DNA of 64,000 nucleotides from the NCBI RefSeq assembly GCF_947507565.1, contig NC_089175.1, positions 558,001-622,000 of the forward strand. The letters are read 5' to 3'. The position numbers and the translations under genes were made by a program. The stretch is from Oscarella lobularis. Taxonomy: Eukaryota > Porifera > Homoscleromorpha > Homosclerophorida > Oscarellidae. Positions 39,401 through 50,700 of the stretch are shown in pieces. The notes under the pieces are model-generated. The model did no database searches and was not told where the DNA came from. It saw only the letters and a program-made list of their open reading frames with translations. The number at the start of each line of letters is the position of its first letter. The stretch's first letter is position 1.

Positions 39401-41394
39401 AGTGGCGTCTTTGTGTGTGTAGGGGAAAGGGCGACTATAATCGACTCGGTCACGGCAACAAAGAACATCATCGTCGTCCGAAGGAAATCGAAGCGCTCAA
39501 GGACAAACACGTCGATTTTCTCGCCGTCGGTTTGATGCACTGTTGCTGCGTGACGAAAAACAACGAACTGTACGCGTGGGGCGACAACGACGAAGGCCAG
39601 CTCGGCGACAATACGACGACGGCGGCGCCGGTGCCGAAACTCGTCACCGCTCTGCTGGGAAAGGGAATCGATCGCGCGGCGTGCGGCTCGGCGCACACCG
39701 TCGCTTGGTCGACGAAACCGTCGTCGACGACGTATGATTTTCCGAAGGAGATTCCGCTCGAGTACAATCACTTGCAGTCGATCAATACTAAAGTATTGAG
39801 AAATAGGTGAGACTGACGAGGGATTATTATTATAAATACGAGCTCTTGCATTTTGTTTTGTTTTTTCGTGTAGGCTCGTGCTACTGAATCATTTTTCGAG
39901 TCTGATTGGCCCGTGCGTCGCAATGTTCACCTTGGAAAAGCGGGATGTCGTCGACGAGGACGAAGACGAAACGCGATCGTCTGCCAACTTTGACGAACTT
40001 CGAACGCTACTCGTATCGTCAGTTAAGGTGAGAAATAATTGATCAATACACCGCCTCTCACGATAAATATTCTAATAGGAATCTCTTTTTAAACGAGTCG
40101 TTCAACATACCATGATTCGTGATCGACAACACGGTCCCATCATCGAAGTGAATCGCATACAAGTGAAGCGTAGCCGCTCGCGTAGCGGATTCGCCGGCGC
40201 CGACGGCAGCAAGTCCGTCTTCGGTCAAATATGCGCGAAAATGGTGACGGCCGGCCCGGAAACGCTCCTCATGTCCCAGCGCGTGTGGAAAGTGAAATTC
40301 GTCGGCGAGAGCGTCGACGATTGCGGCGGCGGCTATTCGGAATCGGTGTCGGAGATGTGCGACGAACTTCAGAACGGCTACACGCCCTTGCTCGTGCCGA
40401 CGCCGAACGGTCGCGAAGAGACGGGCGTCAATCGCGATTGTTTCATTCTGAACCCGGAAGCGTACGCTCCGCAGCACTTGAAAATGTTTCGCTTTCTCGG
40501 AATTCTCTGCGGCATCGGAATTCGCACGGGCCAGCCGATCAGCGTCAATCTCGCGCCGCCCGTCTGGAAGCAGCTCGCCGGCATGAGGCTAACCGTCGGC
40601 GACTTGAGCGAAATCGATAAGGAATACGTTCCCAGTCTCGTCTTCATACGCGACTGCAGCGACGACGAATTGCTCGCCTTGGACTTGGCGTTCGCGACGC
40701 CGAGCGCGTGCGGTCGCGACGTTCAGCTCTCGACGCGCTATCGCAAAGTAACGCCGGAAAATCGGAGCGAATACGTTCAAATGGCGCTTCACTATCGCCT
40801 ACACGAATTCGACGTTCAAGTGAACGCTGTTCGAGAGGGTTTGGCGAAGGTCGTTCCCGTGCCGCTGCTGACTCTCTTCACTGGCGTCGAGCTGGAGACG
40901 ATGGTATGCGGCAATCCGGAGATCAGCGTCGAGAAATTGAAGTCGGTGGCCGCGTATAAGGGCCACTCGCCGAATTCGCCCGTTATCAAGTGGTTTTGGG
41001 AAACGCTCGAGCAATTGACGATGGCTGAACGATCGCTCTTCCTTCGATTTGTCTGGGGTCGTACGAGACTTCCGAGAACGATGTCGGACTATCGAGGAAG
41101 GGACTTCGTCATACAGGTAAGATTAATGTTTGCTCGTGTAATAATCTTATATTTAATTTTGTCTATTTGAAGGTGTTGGATAAGCATCCGCCGGACTATT
41201 TCTTACCAGAAGCCTATACGTGCTTCTTCCTGCTGAAATTGCCTCGATACTCGTGCAGACCTGTGCTGGTCGAAAAGTTGAAGTATGCGATTTATTTCTG
41301 CAAGTCCATCGACACAGATGACTATGCCCGAGTCAATATCACTGGAGACACCGAGTTAGTGGACTCGGACATTGATGACATCGATTCCGATTAG
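24456..41394 (+). CDS. HERC2: Giant HECT E3 ubiquitin ligase HERC2
   Basis: Complete gene of about 17 kb with many short introns. The N-terminus [15 protein letters not shown] then [17 protein letters not shown] fits HERC2. Domains in order, by window position: first RCC1-like propeller (about 26107-27530); cytochrome-b5-like domain (about 28975-29262); MIB/HERC2 domain with [11 protein letters not shown] and [10 protein letters not shown] (31085-31285); UBA-like segment [14 protein letters not shown] (about 33345); CPH domain (about 33620-33930); ZZ zinc finger [16 protein letters not shown] (34230-34370); DOC/APC10 domain (about 34440-34980); second propeller (about 35140-36530); third propeller (about 38440-39720); HECT domain (about 40100-41394). 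The catalytic Cys is in [14 protein letters not shown] (TGC at 41221-41223). HERC2 in known animals acts in the nucleus and centrosome in DNA damage signalling and BRCA1, NCOA4 and XPA turnover. The product ends in an acidic tail at TAG 41392-41394. Start alternatives: other in-frame ATGs upstream are not evident. Confidence 0.96.
24531..24587 (+). other. 57-nt stopless intron in HERC2
   Basis: GT..AG interval of 57 nt (a multiple of three) without a stop in the reading frame. Removing it joins SDLS to [15 protein letters not shown], as expected for HERC2. Retaining it would insert 19 residues, so both forms would be translatable. Confidence 0.7.
25103..25264 (+). other. AT-rich intron of HERC2
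   Basis: Intron of 162 bp, longer than most here, composed largely of TTAATTAAA-like AT-rich sequence. No gene or structured element is seen in it. Confidence 0.6.
29079..29131 (+). other. Probable GC-AG intron in the HERC2 cytochrome-b5-like domain
   Basis: The exon appears to end in ATCGGAG followed by GCAATA, with the next exon starting after TTTCTAG. Using the GC donor keeps the spacing of the b5 fold ([10 protein letters not shown] then APCGKEN). A GT donor 24 nt further on would add eight residues (AIIRFP and so on) that the family does not have. Confidence 0.5.
31369..31404. repeat. TA dinucleotide run in a HERC2 intron
   Basis: Short (TA)n tract inside the intron that precedes the exon at about 31414. 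Ordinary microsatellite; no function is suggested. Confidence 0.8.
37136..37160 (+). repeat. Poly-C tract used as polypyrimidine tract before a HERC2 acceptor
   Basis: 25 consecutive C residues end two bases before the acceptor AAG at 37161-37163, so the homopolymer itself forms the polypyrimidine tract of this intron. Its length is likely to be variable or mis-assembled. Confidence 0.9.
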
Positions 41395-41595
41395 TTCATG
41401 GAATGGTGGGTTTTGATGGCAGACTTTTTATGTGTTTTCGCGTCTCAAGTGAATTGTTAATTAATGAACTGAAAATTTTTGGTCTAAATCGGACAGATGA
41501 GGAGAATTGAATCATCTACATATATTTCAGCAAAAAAATGTCAACAGAAGAAAAAGTAAGATAGAGTTCTAAATTCTAATCAAATGTTCTTCTAA
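41395..41595. other. Convergent 3' spacer between HERC2 and the small heat shock gene
   Basis: 201 bp between facing stop codons, AT-rich, holding both 3' UTRs. No canonical AATAAA is evident to me. Confidence 0.55.
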
Positions 41596-42075
41596 TCATT
41601 CGTGCTTGACCGGTAGAGTCGTCTCCTTGGATTCGACAGCTGGCGGAGTATACGGGGCATCAATCGTCAAAAGCCCTTTCTCGCTCAACTTGCTCGCCAT
41701 TTCTTCCAATCCCGTGCCTTCCGGAATAGCGACGATTCGCGTATACTCGCGAAATTGCTCGTAATGATCGGTCTTGTCCTCGTGCTTCGCCTTCACCTCC
41801 AATTTACCGTCCTGCGTGCGAATGCTCACGTTCTCCGGCTTGAATCCGCTCACGTCGAAGCTCCAGCGCACTTTCTTCGTGCCGTCGTCCTCCTCGACAA
41901 CCGTCGGTCGAACGGCATTCTTTTGGAGCATCGAGTGAGCGGCGGGACGGCTACAGTGTCGCTGGAGCCCGTTCAACTGGCGCTCGATGCTGTCGAACGT
42001 CGAGAGTAGGCTGCTCGGTCGAAAACTGGTCGTCAGCCAAGGATCGTTCCAATCGAAGACGCTGATAAGTGCCAT
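41596..42075 (-). CDS. Small heat shock protein (alpha-crystallin/Hsp20)
   Basis: Intronless, 159 residues, starting ATG 42075 with MALISVFDWNDPWLTTSF and ending TGA 41596-41598. The alpha-crystallin domain spans about residues 60-142: VRWSFDVSGFKPENVSIR, DGKLEVKAKHEDKTDHYEQF, then REYTRIVAIPEGTGLEEM and SEKGLLTIDAP. The last block corresponds to the conserved A-x-x-x-n-G-v-L motif with SEKGLLTI in place of SxDGVLxI. The C-terminal extension lacks an obvious IxI motif, though APYTPP is present. Such proteins are ATP-independent chaperones that hold unfolding proteins in the cytosol as oligomers. The promoter carries a TATA box and a duplicated heat shock element, so heat induction through HSF is well predicted. 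Absence of introns is common in heat-induced genes, since splicing is inhibited on heat shock. Confidence 0.93.
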   Translation of the reverse strand: MALISVFDWNDPWLTTSFRPSSLLSTFDSIERQLNGLQRHCSRPAAHSMLQKNAVRPTVVEEDDGTKKVRWSFDVSGFKPENVSIRTQDGKLEVKAKHEDKTDHYEQFREYTRIVAIPEGTGLEEMASKLSEKGLLTIDAPYTPPAVESKETTLPVKHE

Positions 42076-42156
42076 ATCGTCGAGTTTCAGATTTCTTTGC
42101 GCAGATCTCTTCTGAGGATTTGCTCAGCTTGACTGAATTGTCGATTGCGACGGGCC

Positions 42157-42166
42157 ATATATATAC
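42157..42166 (-). promoter_or_regulatory. TATA box of the small heat shock gene
   Basis: TATATATA-type sequence about 80-90 bp upstream of the small heat shock protein ATG on the minus strand, a reasonable distance for a 5' UTR of some 50 nt. Together with the heat shock elements further upstream it forms a classic stress promoter. Confidence 0.7.
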
Positions 42167-42222
42167 TGCAGCGTACCAACGTTCTTACGTCGCCGAGTTC
42201 TTACACTGGTACGAGTCGGAAG

Positions 42223-42316
42223 GCAGTCGAATGTTCTCGAAGCTTCTACGTTGTCGCACGTGCGTCACGGTAGTCGAATGTTCTCGAAGCTTGTACGTTG
42301 TCGCACGTGCGTCACG
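42223..42316. repeat. 47-bp tandem duplication containing the heat shock elements
   Basis: Two nearly identical 47-bp units (42223-42269 and 42270-42316) that differ at two positions I can see. Each carries a heat shock element and a palindromic GCACGTGC. The duplication doubled the regulatory module. Confidence 0.92.
42229..42293. promoter_or_regulatory. Two heat shock elements in tandem
   Basis: GAATGTTCTCGAAGCTTC at 42229-42246 holds four alternating GAA/TTC units at 5-bp spacing, an ideal HSF trimer site. A second copy at 42276-42293 has three perfect units plus a TTG in the last position. They lie about 155-220 bp upstream of the small heat shock protein ATG. Confidence 0.88.
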
Positions 42317-42787
42317 CGACCTCCTATACCCAGCACTACGGAAAAGCCTTTCAAACGAGAATTCCACTCATGCACATGTTTTGGGGGGTTTAAAGTTGAA
42401 CGTCGAGGTATGTCTAATACTAATTGATTCATAGCATTCCCCAGGGACCGGCAAGTCGCATGCAGGGTTTCTTAGCCAATCATTCTACTATATTTTTGTT
42501 TAGAGCGCAAGACTCGTTCAAGAAGGAAAATCTTCACGCTGCATGCCGGTCTTGGATATATACCGGACTGACGTTGTTCGCCTACTAGCTGTAGTATGGG
42601 TGCAGCCTAAATGAATTCTTGAACCTGCGTGTCTCGCCTCGCCTAACAAGGGCAAGCATGCTGGAATGCTTCCATGAAGAGTCTTTGCACGTTCTTTTGT
42701 CACTTCAGTCTTGCTTTGGTGCTCGTCCCAACGAAGTCCGCCCGCATATACTCATTTCGCGTTGGTTTGATCTTTTCCTTCATTTAC
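42317..42787. other. Spacer upstream of the SRCR-sushi receptor
   Basis: About 470 bp, the second-longest gene-free stretch. It should hold the receptor promoter and 5' UTR. In-frame ATGs at 42674 and 42788 precede the first SRCR exon. I see no TATA box, repeat or other gene. Confidence 0.5.
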
Positions 42788-45700
42788 ATGCATTCAGGTT
42801 TTGGACTTACTGCGACTCGTGTAGGTCTCTATCTAAGAGTTTCTTTAGCTGTGATGGTTTTCCTTCTTTGTGCTATGAGTACGAGCACGTCCCGGTCCGC
42901 AACAGCACCGCCACTCGGTAAAAAGTAACACTTTTCTGGTCAAGTCTAGGGCACATGGTTTATGTAGATTTTGACGTACATCTATCTGGGTCATCTTACG
43001 GCGGTTCTCTGGAAATTTTTGATTACAGCGATTTTCGATATAAATCAGTAGTTATCTGTGACAATAGCTGGGATGAAACTGATGCCGCCGTTATATGTAC
43101 AGAACTGTTTGATAATCCTCTCAAAGGCACGGAAAGGAAATGGCTGTATTCTACCGTGTCGCCAAATAGCGTTGCTGTCAAAGATATAGACTGCCCAAAG
43201 GCAGCAAAAAGTCTTTCTGAGTGTCAATTTACTTTGGTTGGCGCTCAGTGCGATAGTTCCCTATATGCGTACGAAGTGAACGTGGAATGCGACCGTGAGA
43301 AAACATACCGTATAGTCCGACATCAAGCATATTATGTATTCTATTTTAGCCCTTATAATGAGACTCTCTGGCGGAAATTCAATCTATGAAGGAACCGTGG
43401 AAGTGTTCAACGCCGGACAGTGGAACCTGTTAACGATTTGTGATAACACGTGGAACAAAAATGATGGGACCGTTGTGTGCGAAAATATCTTTGGCTTTCC
43501 TCTCAAAAACACCGCCACAAAAGCCTATAGCTCCTCCTCAAACAGGCATACGTTGTCCATTGCAAACGTTCGCTGCAGTGGTGCAGAAAAATCAGTTCTA
43601 AACTGCACGTATGACGACGACGCATGTTCTAGCAGTTGGAATTTGCTGGAAGCAAGAGTTGAATGCTACGGTAAAATTCGCCATGCACTCACCTTGACCT
43701 AGAGAATTAAATCGGTTTGTATATACACAGGCAGTACCTTACGACTTACCGACGGACCGTCTCCTAACGAGGGTCGCGTCGAAATTTACCACGACGGCGA
43801 GTGGGGAACGATTTGCAACGATCAGTGGGAAAGCGACGATGCCGTGGTTGTGTGCGACGTCCTATTTTCGACGGCAGTCAAAGCCACGTCGATATTCGAT
43901 CAAGGAGCTGTAAAGAGAATCTGGCTGGACGAAGTGAAGTGCAAAGGAAATGAGAAGATTTTGGAGAACTGCGTGCAGCACAACGACTGGAACAAAGTCC
44001 ACTGCAATCCTATCAAACTTGCCGGCGTTTCTTGCGAAGGTAAGTCAAGAAAAAAAAGAGATGCTCCTATTTTATAATCATAATTAATTTTGTGTCGTGT
44101 CCTCTTAGACACTAATGTAAGGCTTCGCGACGGAACGTCGCCGACGAATGGGCGTGTAGAAATCTATCACAAAAGACAGTGGGGCGCCGTGTGTAGCCAC
44201 AACTGGAACCTAATTTCAGCAACCATTCTGTGCGATCAGCTTTTCTACACCGATGCGGTTTCAGCGGACGTGCAGGCGTTTGGGCTCGCATCGGGTAAGA
44301 CATGGCTCGACGACGTTGGATGCAACGGCCGGGAAAATAGCCTTGACGATTGCGTGACGCACTACGACTGGAGTTCTCCGTGTTACAGTGCCGGAGCAGT
44401 TTGCAGTGGTAAGACCTCTCCCAGATTGCTCTCAAGTGAATTCATTAGCGTCTTCCTATAGATAAGTACGTTCGGCTCGTCGGAGGATCAAAATCGACGG
44501 AGGGTCGCGTTGAAGTCTATCTCAATAGACAATGGAATAGCGTTTGCGAGGACACCTGGAGTCTCGACGATGCAAACGGCGTTTGTGACTATCTATTTTC
44601 CACCGGGGCTATTTCCGCCACGGGACCGGGTTCCTTTGGCGTCTTCAGTGGAAAATCCGGAAACAATAGCGGAATAGCGAGTGTCGCCTGTTTGATTAAG
44701 AACGGAAACAGTCCTCGCGTTTGTCAAGAGAAGGTGAAAGATTCTAGCCAAGCCTGTCAAGGTCAACAAAACGTTGGGGTCAGATGTTACGGTATATGAA
44801 GTTATTATGCGTACAAAAAAAACCAAGGGAGTTTGTTTATAGATGCGGATGTCCGACTTTTGGACGGCCCGTCTCCTAGAGAGGGCCGCGTCGAAATATT
44901 TCACAACAAAACATGGGGAACAATATGTGATAGCGGATGGGATATAGAAGATGCCAACGTGGTTTGCAATCAGCTCTTCTCCGTACCAGCCGTCGAATTC
45001 AAAAGCGGAGCGTACTACGGTTCAGGCACCGGCAAAGTGTGGCTAGAGAACGTCGGATGCAAGAGCTCAGACACAAAGCTGAGCAAGTGTTCTAACAGTG
45101 GATGGGGCACGAGCAGTTGTAGTCACGGCAGAGATGTCGGAGTCGCTTGCTACGGTAAAATTTAAAACGAGATAGATAGATACAGTAGATAGATAGATAG
45201 GAATAATTGGGAGAGGCCTTCGTCTTGTAGGTACGAATATTCGTCTTCAGGGTGGCTCCTCTCCCAGAGAAGGTCGCGTCGAGGTGTATCGTAATAACGC
45301 TTGGTCGTCTGTTTGTGGCGATGCGAGCTTCTCCGGTTGGAACAAGCTGGTTGGAAATGTCATCTGCCAACAACTCTTCTCGACTGAGGCACTGTCCGTC
45401 GATAAGTCCTTTGGTTCCGGTAGTGGCGACATACTCTACCAATCAGAACGCGTTCCATGCACCGGAGCGGAATCGAATTTGGCCGACTGTCCCGTCGAGT
45501 TTCACGGCTTGGACGGTAGTGCGTGTGATCACAGCAAAGACGCTGGGCTGGTTTGCCTACATAGCGGTAGGTTGACCGTTTCTGTAATTGGTTATTTAAT
45601 TAACCTTTTGTCTGTAGGAAATTCAATAAGACTCGTAAATGGTGTCACGCCGAAGGAGGGTCGCGTTGAAATATATCACAACTTAGAATGGGGAACCATC

Positions 45701-47599
45701 TCGAAGAAAGGATGGGACGTCCAGGATGCCAACGTCGTTTGTAGACAATTAGGCTACGGTGACGCAGTTAACTGCTGCAGCTCTAAATACGGTCAAGGCT
45801 CCGGTAAAGTGTGGCTAGAGCAAGTGGACTGCACCGGTTTCGAAGACGATTTGGTGGAGTGTTCTTCACGCGGCTGGGGTACCCACAGTAGCAGTCACGC
45901 AGACGATGTCGGCATAATTTGCACTGGTATGTGCAGAACTGTATGTGTCGCAATGACCGGTTAGAGTTTCGTTTAGGAGCGATTCCCCCGTGCGGGGATC
46001 TTCTGGCGCCCGAGAACGGGGCACTAAGCGGCTTTTCCAACCTGACGGGTGAAACGGCTTTCTTTTCTTGCAACCAGGGCTACTCGATCGTTGGATCTGC
46101 TTCTCGAACGTGCCAAAGGGATGGCAAGTGGTCAGGAATTCAACCGCTATGTCATGGTACAATGTCCCCTTACGATGCCACTATTACATGTAACAGGTAT
46201 TGTCTTGTTAGCTCAATGCCAATCACTAAGTGCTCCACTGTTTGGCGCCGTTGCGATGGATAACACAACCATCGGGGGAACGGCAACGTTTACGTGTTTG
46301 AAGGGATATAACCTACACGGATCTAGCAACAGGGTGTGCCAGAACGACGGAACTTGGAGTGGAACTGAAGCGAGTTGTCAAAGTAAGCTCTACTTAGTAC
46401 GTGCTGCTTACGTAGAAAAATTTGTCGTAGTTGTGGACTGTGGATCTCCTGGTGACCTTGCAAATGGTGTTGTATATGCAGGAAATACTACGTACAATTC
46501 GGCTGCGTTTTTTGTTTGCAATCATGGATATAGTATAAAGGGTCTGTCTACGAGAGTCTGTCTTTCAAGCGACAAGTGGAGTGGCACACCAGCCAATTGT
46601 CTGAGAGGTAAACAATGCATTATTTTTAGAACGCGAATTTTCATTTATTTGCGAATAATTGTTAGCCCAATGCCAATCACTAAGTGCTCCACTGTTTGGC
46701 GCCGTTGCGATGGATAACACAACCATCGGGGGAACGGCAACGTTTACGTGTTTGAAGGGATATAACCTACACGGATCTAGCAACAGGGTGTGCCAGAACG
46801 ACGGAACTTGGAATGGAACCGAAGCGAGTTGTCAAAGTAAGCTCTACTTAGTACGTGCTGCTCATATCGAAAAATTTGTCGTAGTTGTGGACTGTGGATC
46901 TCCTGGTGACCTTGCGAATGGTGTTGTATATGCAGGAAATACTACGTACAATTCGGCTGCGTTTTTTGTTTGCAATCATGGATATAGTATAGAAGGTCTG
47001 TCTACGAGAGTCTGTCTTTCAAGCGGCAAGTGGAGTGGCAAACCAGCCAATTGTCTGAGAGGTAAACGATGCATTATTTTTAAAGGCAAATTTTTATCTA
47101 TTTGCGGTAGAAACGGCTCAGACTGAGCAGCCCGGGCAGCCTGAAGCCGCCTCTGACTGCGAAGAAACAACTATGATACCATACTTTGCGGTCATAGCTG
47201 TCCTGGCAGTTGCAGTTCTGGTACTCAGTGTATTGCTCATCGTATATTGCCGAAAGTACAAGTCAAAGCAATCGTACCATATATACTAAAAAGTGGATTT
47301 TGCAGCAGAAAATAGTTGCTCTTTAGATTTCAACCAGCGAAGGCAGCCCATGAAGTGACAGTGAAAAGCGTGACCAAGGAACAGACGGAAGAATTTAAAA
47401 ATCCTCTGTACGAAAGTCTTCCAGAAGTCCCAGAACGCTACGTGACTCCAAATTCTACCATCAAGCCAGGTACAAGCCACCTTGTGTGATTTTGACTGTT
47501 GCCTCCGTATGCTAAATTGCTGAACGACTGACTGACTATTGTTACACTATGTTTAGAAAATCTACACTGTTTGTTACAGCTGACGTCAACGCTCACTAA
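42788..47599 (+). CDS. Single-pass receptor with eight SRCR and five sushi domains
   Basis: Seventeen exons, about one domain per exon, nearly all in phase 1: signal exon 42788-42917; SRCR 1-8 at 42950-43294, 43350-43670, 43731-44039, 44109-44408, 44462-44791, 44843-45154, 45231-45566 and 45618-45926; sushi 1-5 at 45977-46156, 46212-46382, 46431-46617, 46666-46836 and 46885-47061; transmembrane exon 47111-47255; tail exons 47327-47469 and 47580-47599. SRCR motifs such as GRVEIYHDGEWGTICNDQW and KVWLENVGC are clear; SRCR 8 is closest to consensus (VVCRQLGYG). The membrane helix is IPYFAVIAVLAVAVLVLSVL followed by LIVYCRK. The cytoplasmic tail has EEFKNPLYESLPEVP, an NPxY-like motif for PTB or endocytic adaptors. 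This resembles the SRCR/SCR receptors described in the sponge Geodia. Likely roles are cell recognition or microbial binding (inference). The start is chosen for a good signal peptide; ATG 42674 and 42851 are in-frame alternatives. Confidence 0.85.
45171..45201. repeat. GATA tetranucleotide microsatellite in an intron
   Basis: Interrupted (GATA)n run in the intron between SRCR 6 and SRCR 7. Confidence 0.85.
46205..47061 (+). repeat. Recent tandem duplication of a two-sushi cassette
   Basis: Exons 11-12 with their intron (46212-46617) recur as exons 13-14 (46666-47061), offset about 454 bp. Exons and even the intervening intron are almost identical; the few differences include AGTGGAACTG against AATGGAACCG and a short changed patch in the intron. 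Conservation of intron sequence shows that the event is young or homogenised by gene conversion. Confidence 0.93.
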
Positions 47600-47605
47600 A
47601 ATAAA
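47600..47605 (+). terminator. Polyadenylation signal abutting the receptor stop codon
   Basis: AATAAA begins directly after the TAA stop (47597-47599). It leaves a very short 3' UTR before INTU starts about 100 bp further on. Confidence 0.6.
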
Positions 47606-47704
47606 ATCAACGTTTTTGAATGTTAAATAGCACGTGACGTGTTTTCGCGCGAGGCAACTCAGGCTGTGGCCGAATCTCAATTCGCATCCGGGGAAAACGA
47701 TCGA

Positions 47705-50700
47705 ATGCTTTCAGCGAGTTCGGGTCTCAGTTCGTCCGACAGCGCTCTTTTCGACCCGCAAGGAGACAAGCCGGACCCGTCGTTTGCAAACCGAGCATCG
47801 CTCGACTTCGATCGTTTCGACGACAGGTAGTCTAGCTAACGCAGGCATTTCGTCGAAACTCAAACCGCGTTCTCCACAGCGAAGCGGACATTCTCGGAGG
47901 AGCGGACACAATCCACCCTCAAGGCGGCGTTTTCTTCATCGAAGAAAGCCGTCGCGCACTGTCGCCCATTCGCAGCGCTTCTCCGGACGGCGTTCCGACG
48001 TCGACGGCGCCGCGAATTCGTCCGTCGAGCGCCGCGGCGGCGTCGACGAGCGAAAAGAAAGAACGCAAGTCGAGATGGAAACGATTGCTTCCTTCGGCGT
48101 TGATGCGACGCGCGGGGAAGAGTCGCAAGACGAAAGGCGACGTCGTCGACGAACGCGTCGGAAAGACGCAGACGATCGTCATTCGAGTTCCGACGGGACG
48201 ACGAATCGATTCGCTCGAGAGCTTGGGCATCGTCGCCGGACGAAGCTTTCGCGGCGAAGAGAAGGGACGATTTCAGGTGAAGCGTCTCGTATCGGACGGT
48301 TTGGCGGAGAAAACGAACGAAATTAGAATCGGTGAGAAACGAAAAACATTAATTAATTAATTAATTAACGATAGCAGAATTTACTCTGCAATCGATTCGC
48401 ACTGTTACCGATTCAAAACGTCACACTTTTGGTGTCGTTTACCTACAGTAGCATACAGTACATAGTCACATAATTAAAAATATTATTACCGCTTTACGTA
48501 GGTGATTATATTCTTGCTCTAAACGGGACATCCGTGACGAAAGACATAATAGATCAAGTGCTGAGAGACAATTCCAATTCCAATGAGGTACGACGAGTTT
48601 TCTCTTTTACAGTAGTTCTTACCAGAATAGTTTCCTTTTCTTAGATTTCTCTCACCGTGTACAGGATGGGAATGAGTCGAACTCGCGTTCGACTTCGTCG
48701 TCACGCCAGCACCGCCACGCCGGCATTGATTCATCTCTTCAACGGGACGCCGTCGGCGAGTTGGAAGATGACGATGAGCGGCATACCGCACTGCGTCATG
48801 TATCTCAAGTTGACCGGCGACGACGATTCCGAGGGAAACGACGGCGCGGAGAAGGACGTATTATACAGTTATCCGGGCGAAGACAGTCACTGGAGATTGT
48901 CGAAAATTCTTCTCAACGTTCGAGGCGCTTTTCTGACTCTCGGTCACATGATGGAGGAAGTGGCCGGCTCGCACGTCGAGAGGTGAGCTGCAAAATTCAA
49001 CGTCAAACACGTCTAGGTATCTCTCTCTATATGTAGTTCAACGGTGTTTGTGAATGATCAACTTGTTCACGTGGGCTATAGGCACTATGGCAGGTGCTTG
49101 CTTCTCTTGGCTTTGCCCGCTCGTACGGTGCACCTTCATTCTCTCGTCGAGTATCTCGATGACGTCTGTAAATTGTTTGCTTTTCTCTACGGCTCTGTGC
49201 CTAGGTAGGTGATATATGCAAGCATTTTTTTTATAATGTGCTATTTTTCTTTTCAGTGCCTTTGAGTCGAGTGGCAATTTCAAGCGACTCGATCACACGT
49301 TCTCTTTGATATTCGAGCGTCTTCTTAGTCCAGGCGAATCAGGTTTTAGCACGCGAATGAACGATACATCACATGGATTACTCAAGCTCTATGTCCAACC
49401 CGACCTCCTGGTAATAAGATTCAGTAGTGCATCCTTAACAATCTCATAGATTTAGTGAGGGTGCACTATAGGTTCCTTTATCTAATAACAGCGTCTGTCT
49501 CTACAGGTCAAAGCCAGTAGCGTATTGAGCGACTTAGAGTCAGATGACCACAGCGAAACAGTAACGCTTTTTTATATTCATTTTTTATGGACTTGCTATT
49601 TCTTCTAGTTTGATGTTCTTGTACTGAGACGAAAGTATCGAATTCGCAGCAGCTGCTTGTTTTACAAGGTGCACTCACCCCGACTTTTTACTCAATCAAT
49701 TGACACCCAGTTTTTCTTTCTTTAGGGTTACCTAGTGGACTCTCACATGACGGACGAGGATCTTTCCGTCGTCGGTATCTATTGCCGCTATCACTGCATT
49801 TTGAGTGCCATGAGAAAGCAAAAATTGGGCCACGTGGTCATCTGGACGAAGGTATTTAGCGGCGAGGAAGAAGCAGCTGGACAGAAATACCTTCTCCTAG
49901 TCGGAATGGTTTGTTATTCAGCACGTTTTACGCGATATTTATGTTCTCTGTGCCCAGGCAAATGCACTTGTCTGTGTTCTTATGGAGACTGGATGGGAAT
50001 TGGAGGAGCTGCCTCCACACGTCGGTCTCGACCCGCTCTACATTGATCTAGCGAGAGAAGTCATCCTAACATTAAATGTACGCGGCCTCTTAGAAGCTCT
50101 AGACATGAGGTGAAGTCAATAGAAATTATCCATAGCGTTGTATGACGTGACGTACGTGTGGAATTCAGATTAACGTCAAGTCGAATCCCAGCCGTAACTC
50201 AGGCAGACGATTTAGTATTGATGTCGTCAGGGTCCTCGTCACTGTCAGGTAAAGCATACGATTTCCCTAGTAAGAATTTGTAGTAGCTTCCACGTTGCGT
50301 TCTAATCAGTAGAGAAAATGTATTAAATTCTTTTGGAACTAATCATTGGGACTCTACGGCGTAAAACTATCTTTTCTTTTTAGTACCTGATTCTGATGAT
50401 CTCGGTCGTCACAAAAGCAGACTGGTTAATAGGAAGTTTGGAAAGCCTGGGACGTCAAGGTAAGAAGAAATTTCAATTTTTTTCTGATCTGAAATGATTG
50501 GCGGCGCGGCGCAGTTTGACGAAGTGTGCCGGTCTTGTTTTCCACTACGTTAACGTGGACACGGTGAGCGGGATTATCGTTGCTCCTACTGAAGCCGTTC
50601 CCGGCCAATTCAGCGGGCCTATTCACGCGGAAGTGGTGAGAAGTTTCCACAAGGCGTGCATAGCCATAAGAAAAGTGCTCAAGAGCCAATCAATCAAGGT

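Noticed and set aside
42674-42787. ATG 42674 as start of the SRCR receptor
   Set aside because: In frame, but it would place several hydrophobic stretches ahead of the domain. ATG 42788 gives one clean signal peptide. Kept only as an alternative.
47631-47704. Extended start of INTU at GTG codons near 47634-47639
   Set aside because: Open in frame but without an ATG; the first in-frame ATG is 47705 and the extra residues are not recognisable.
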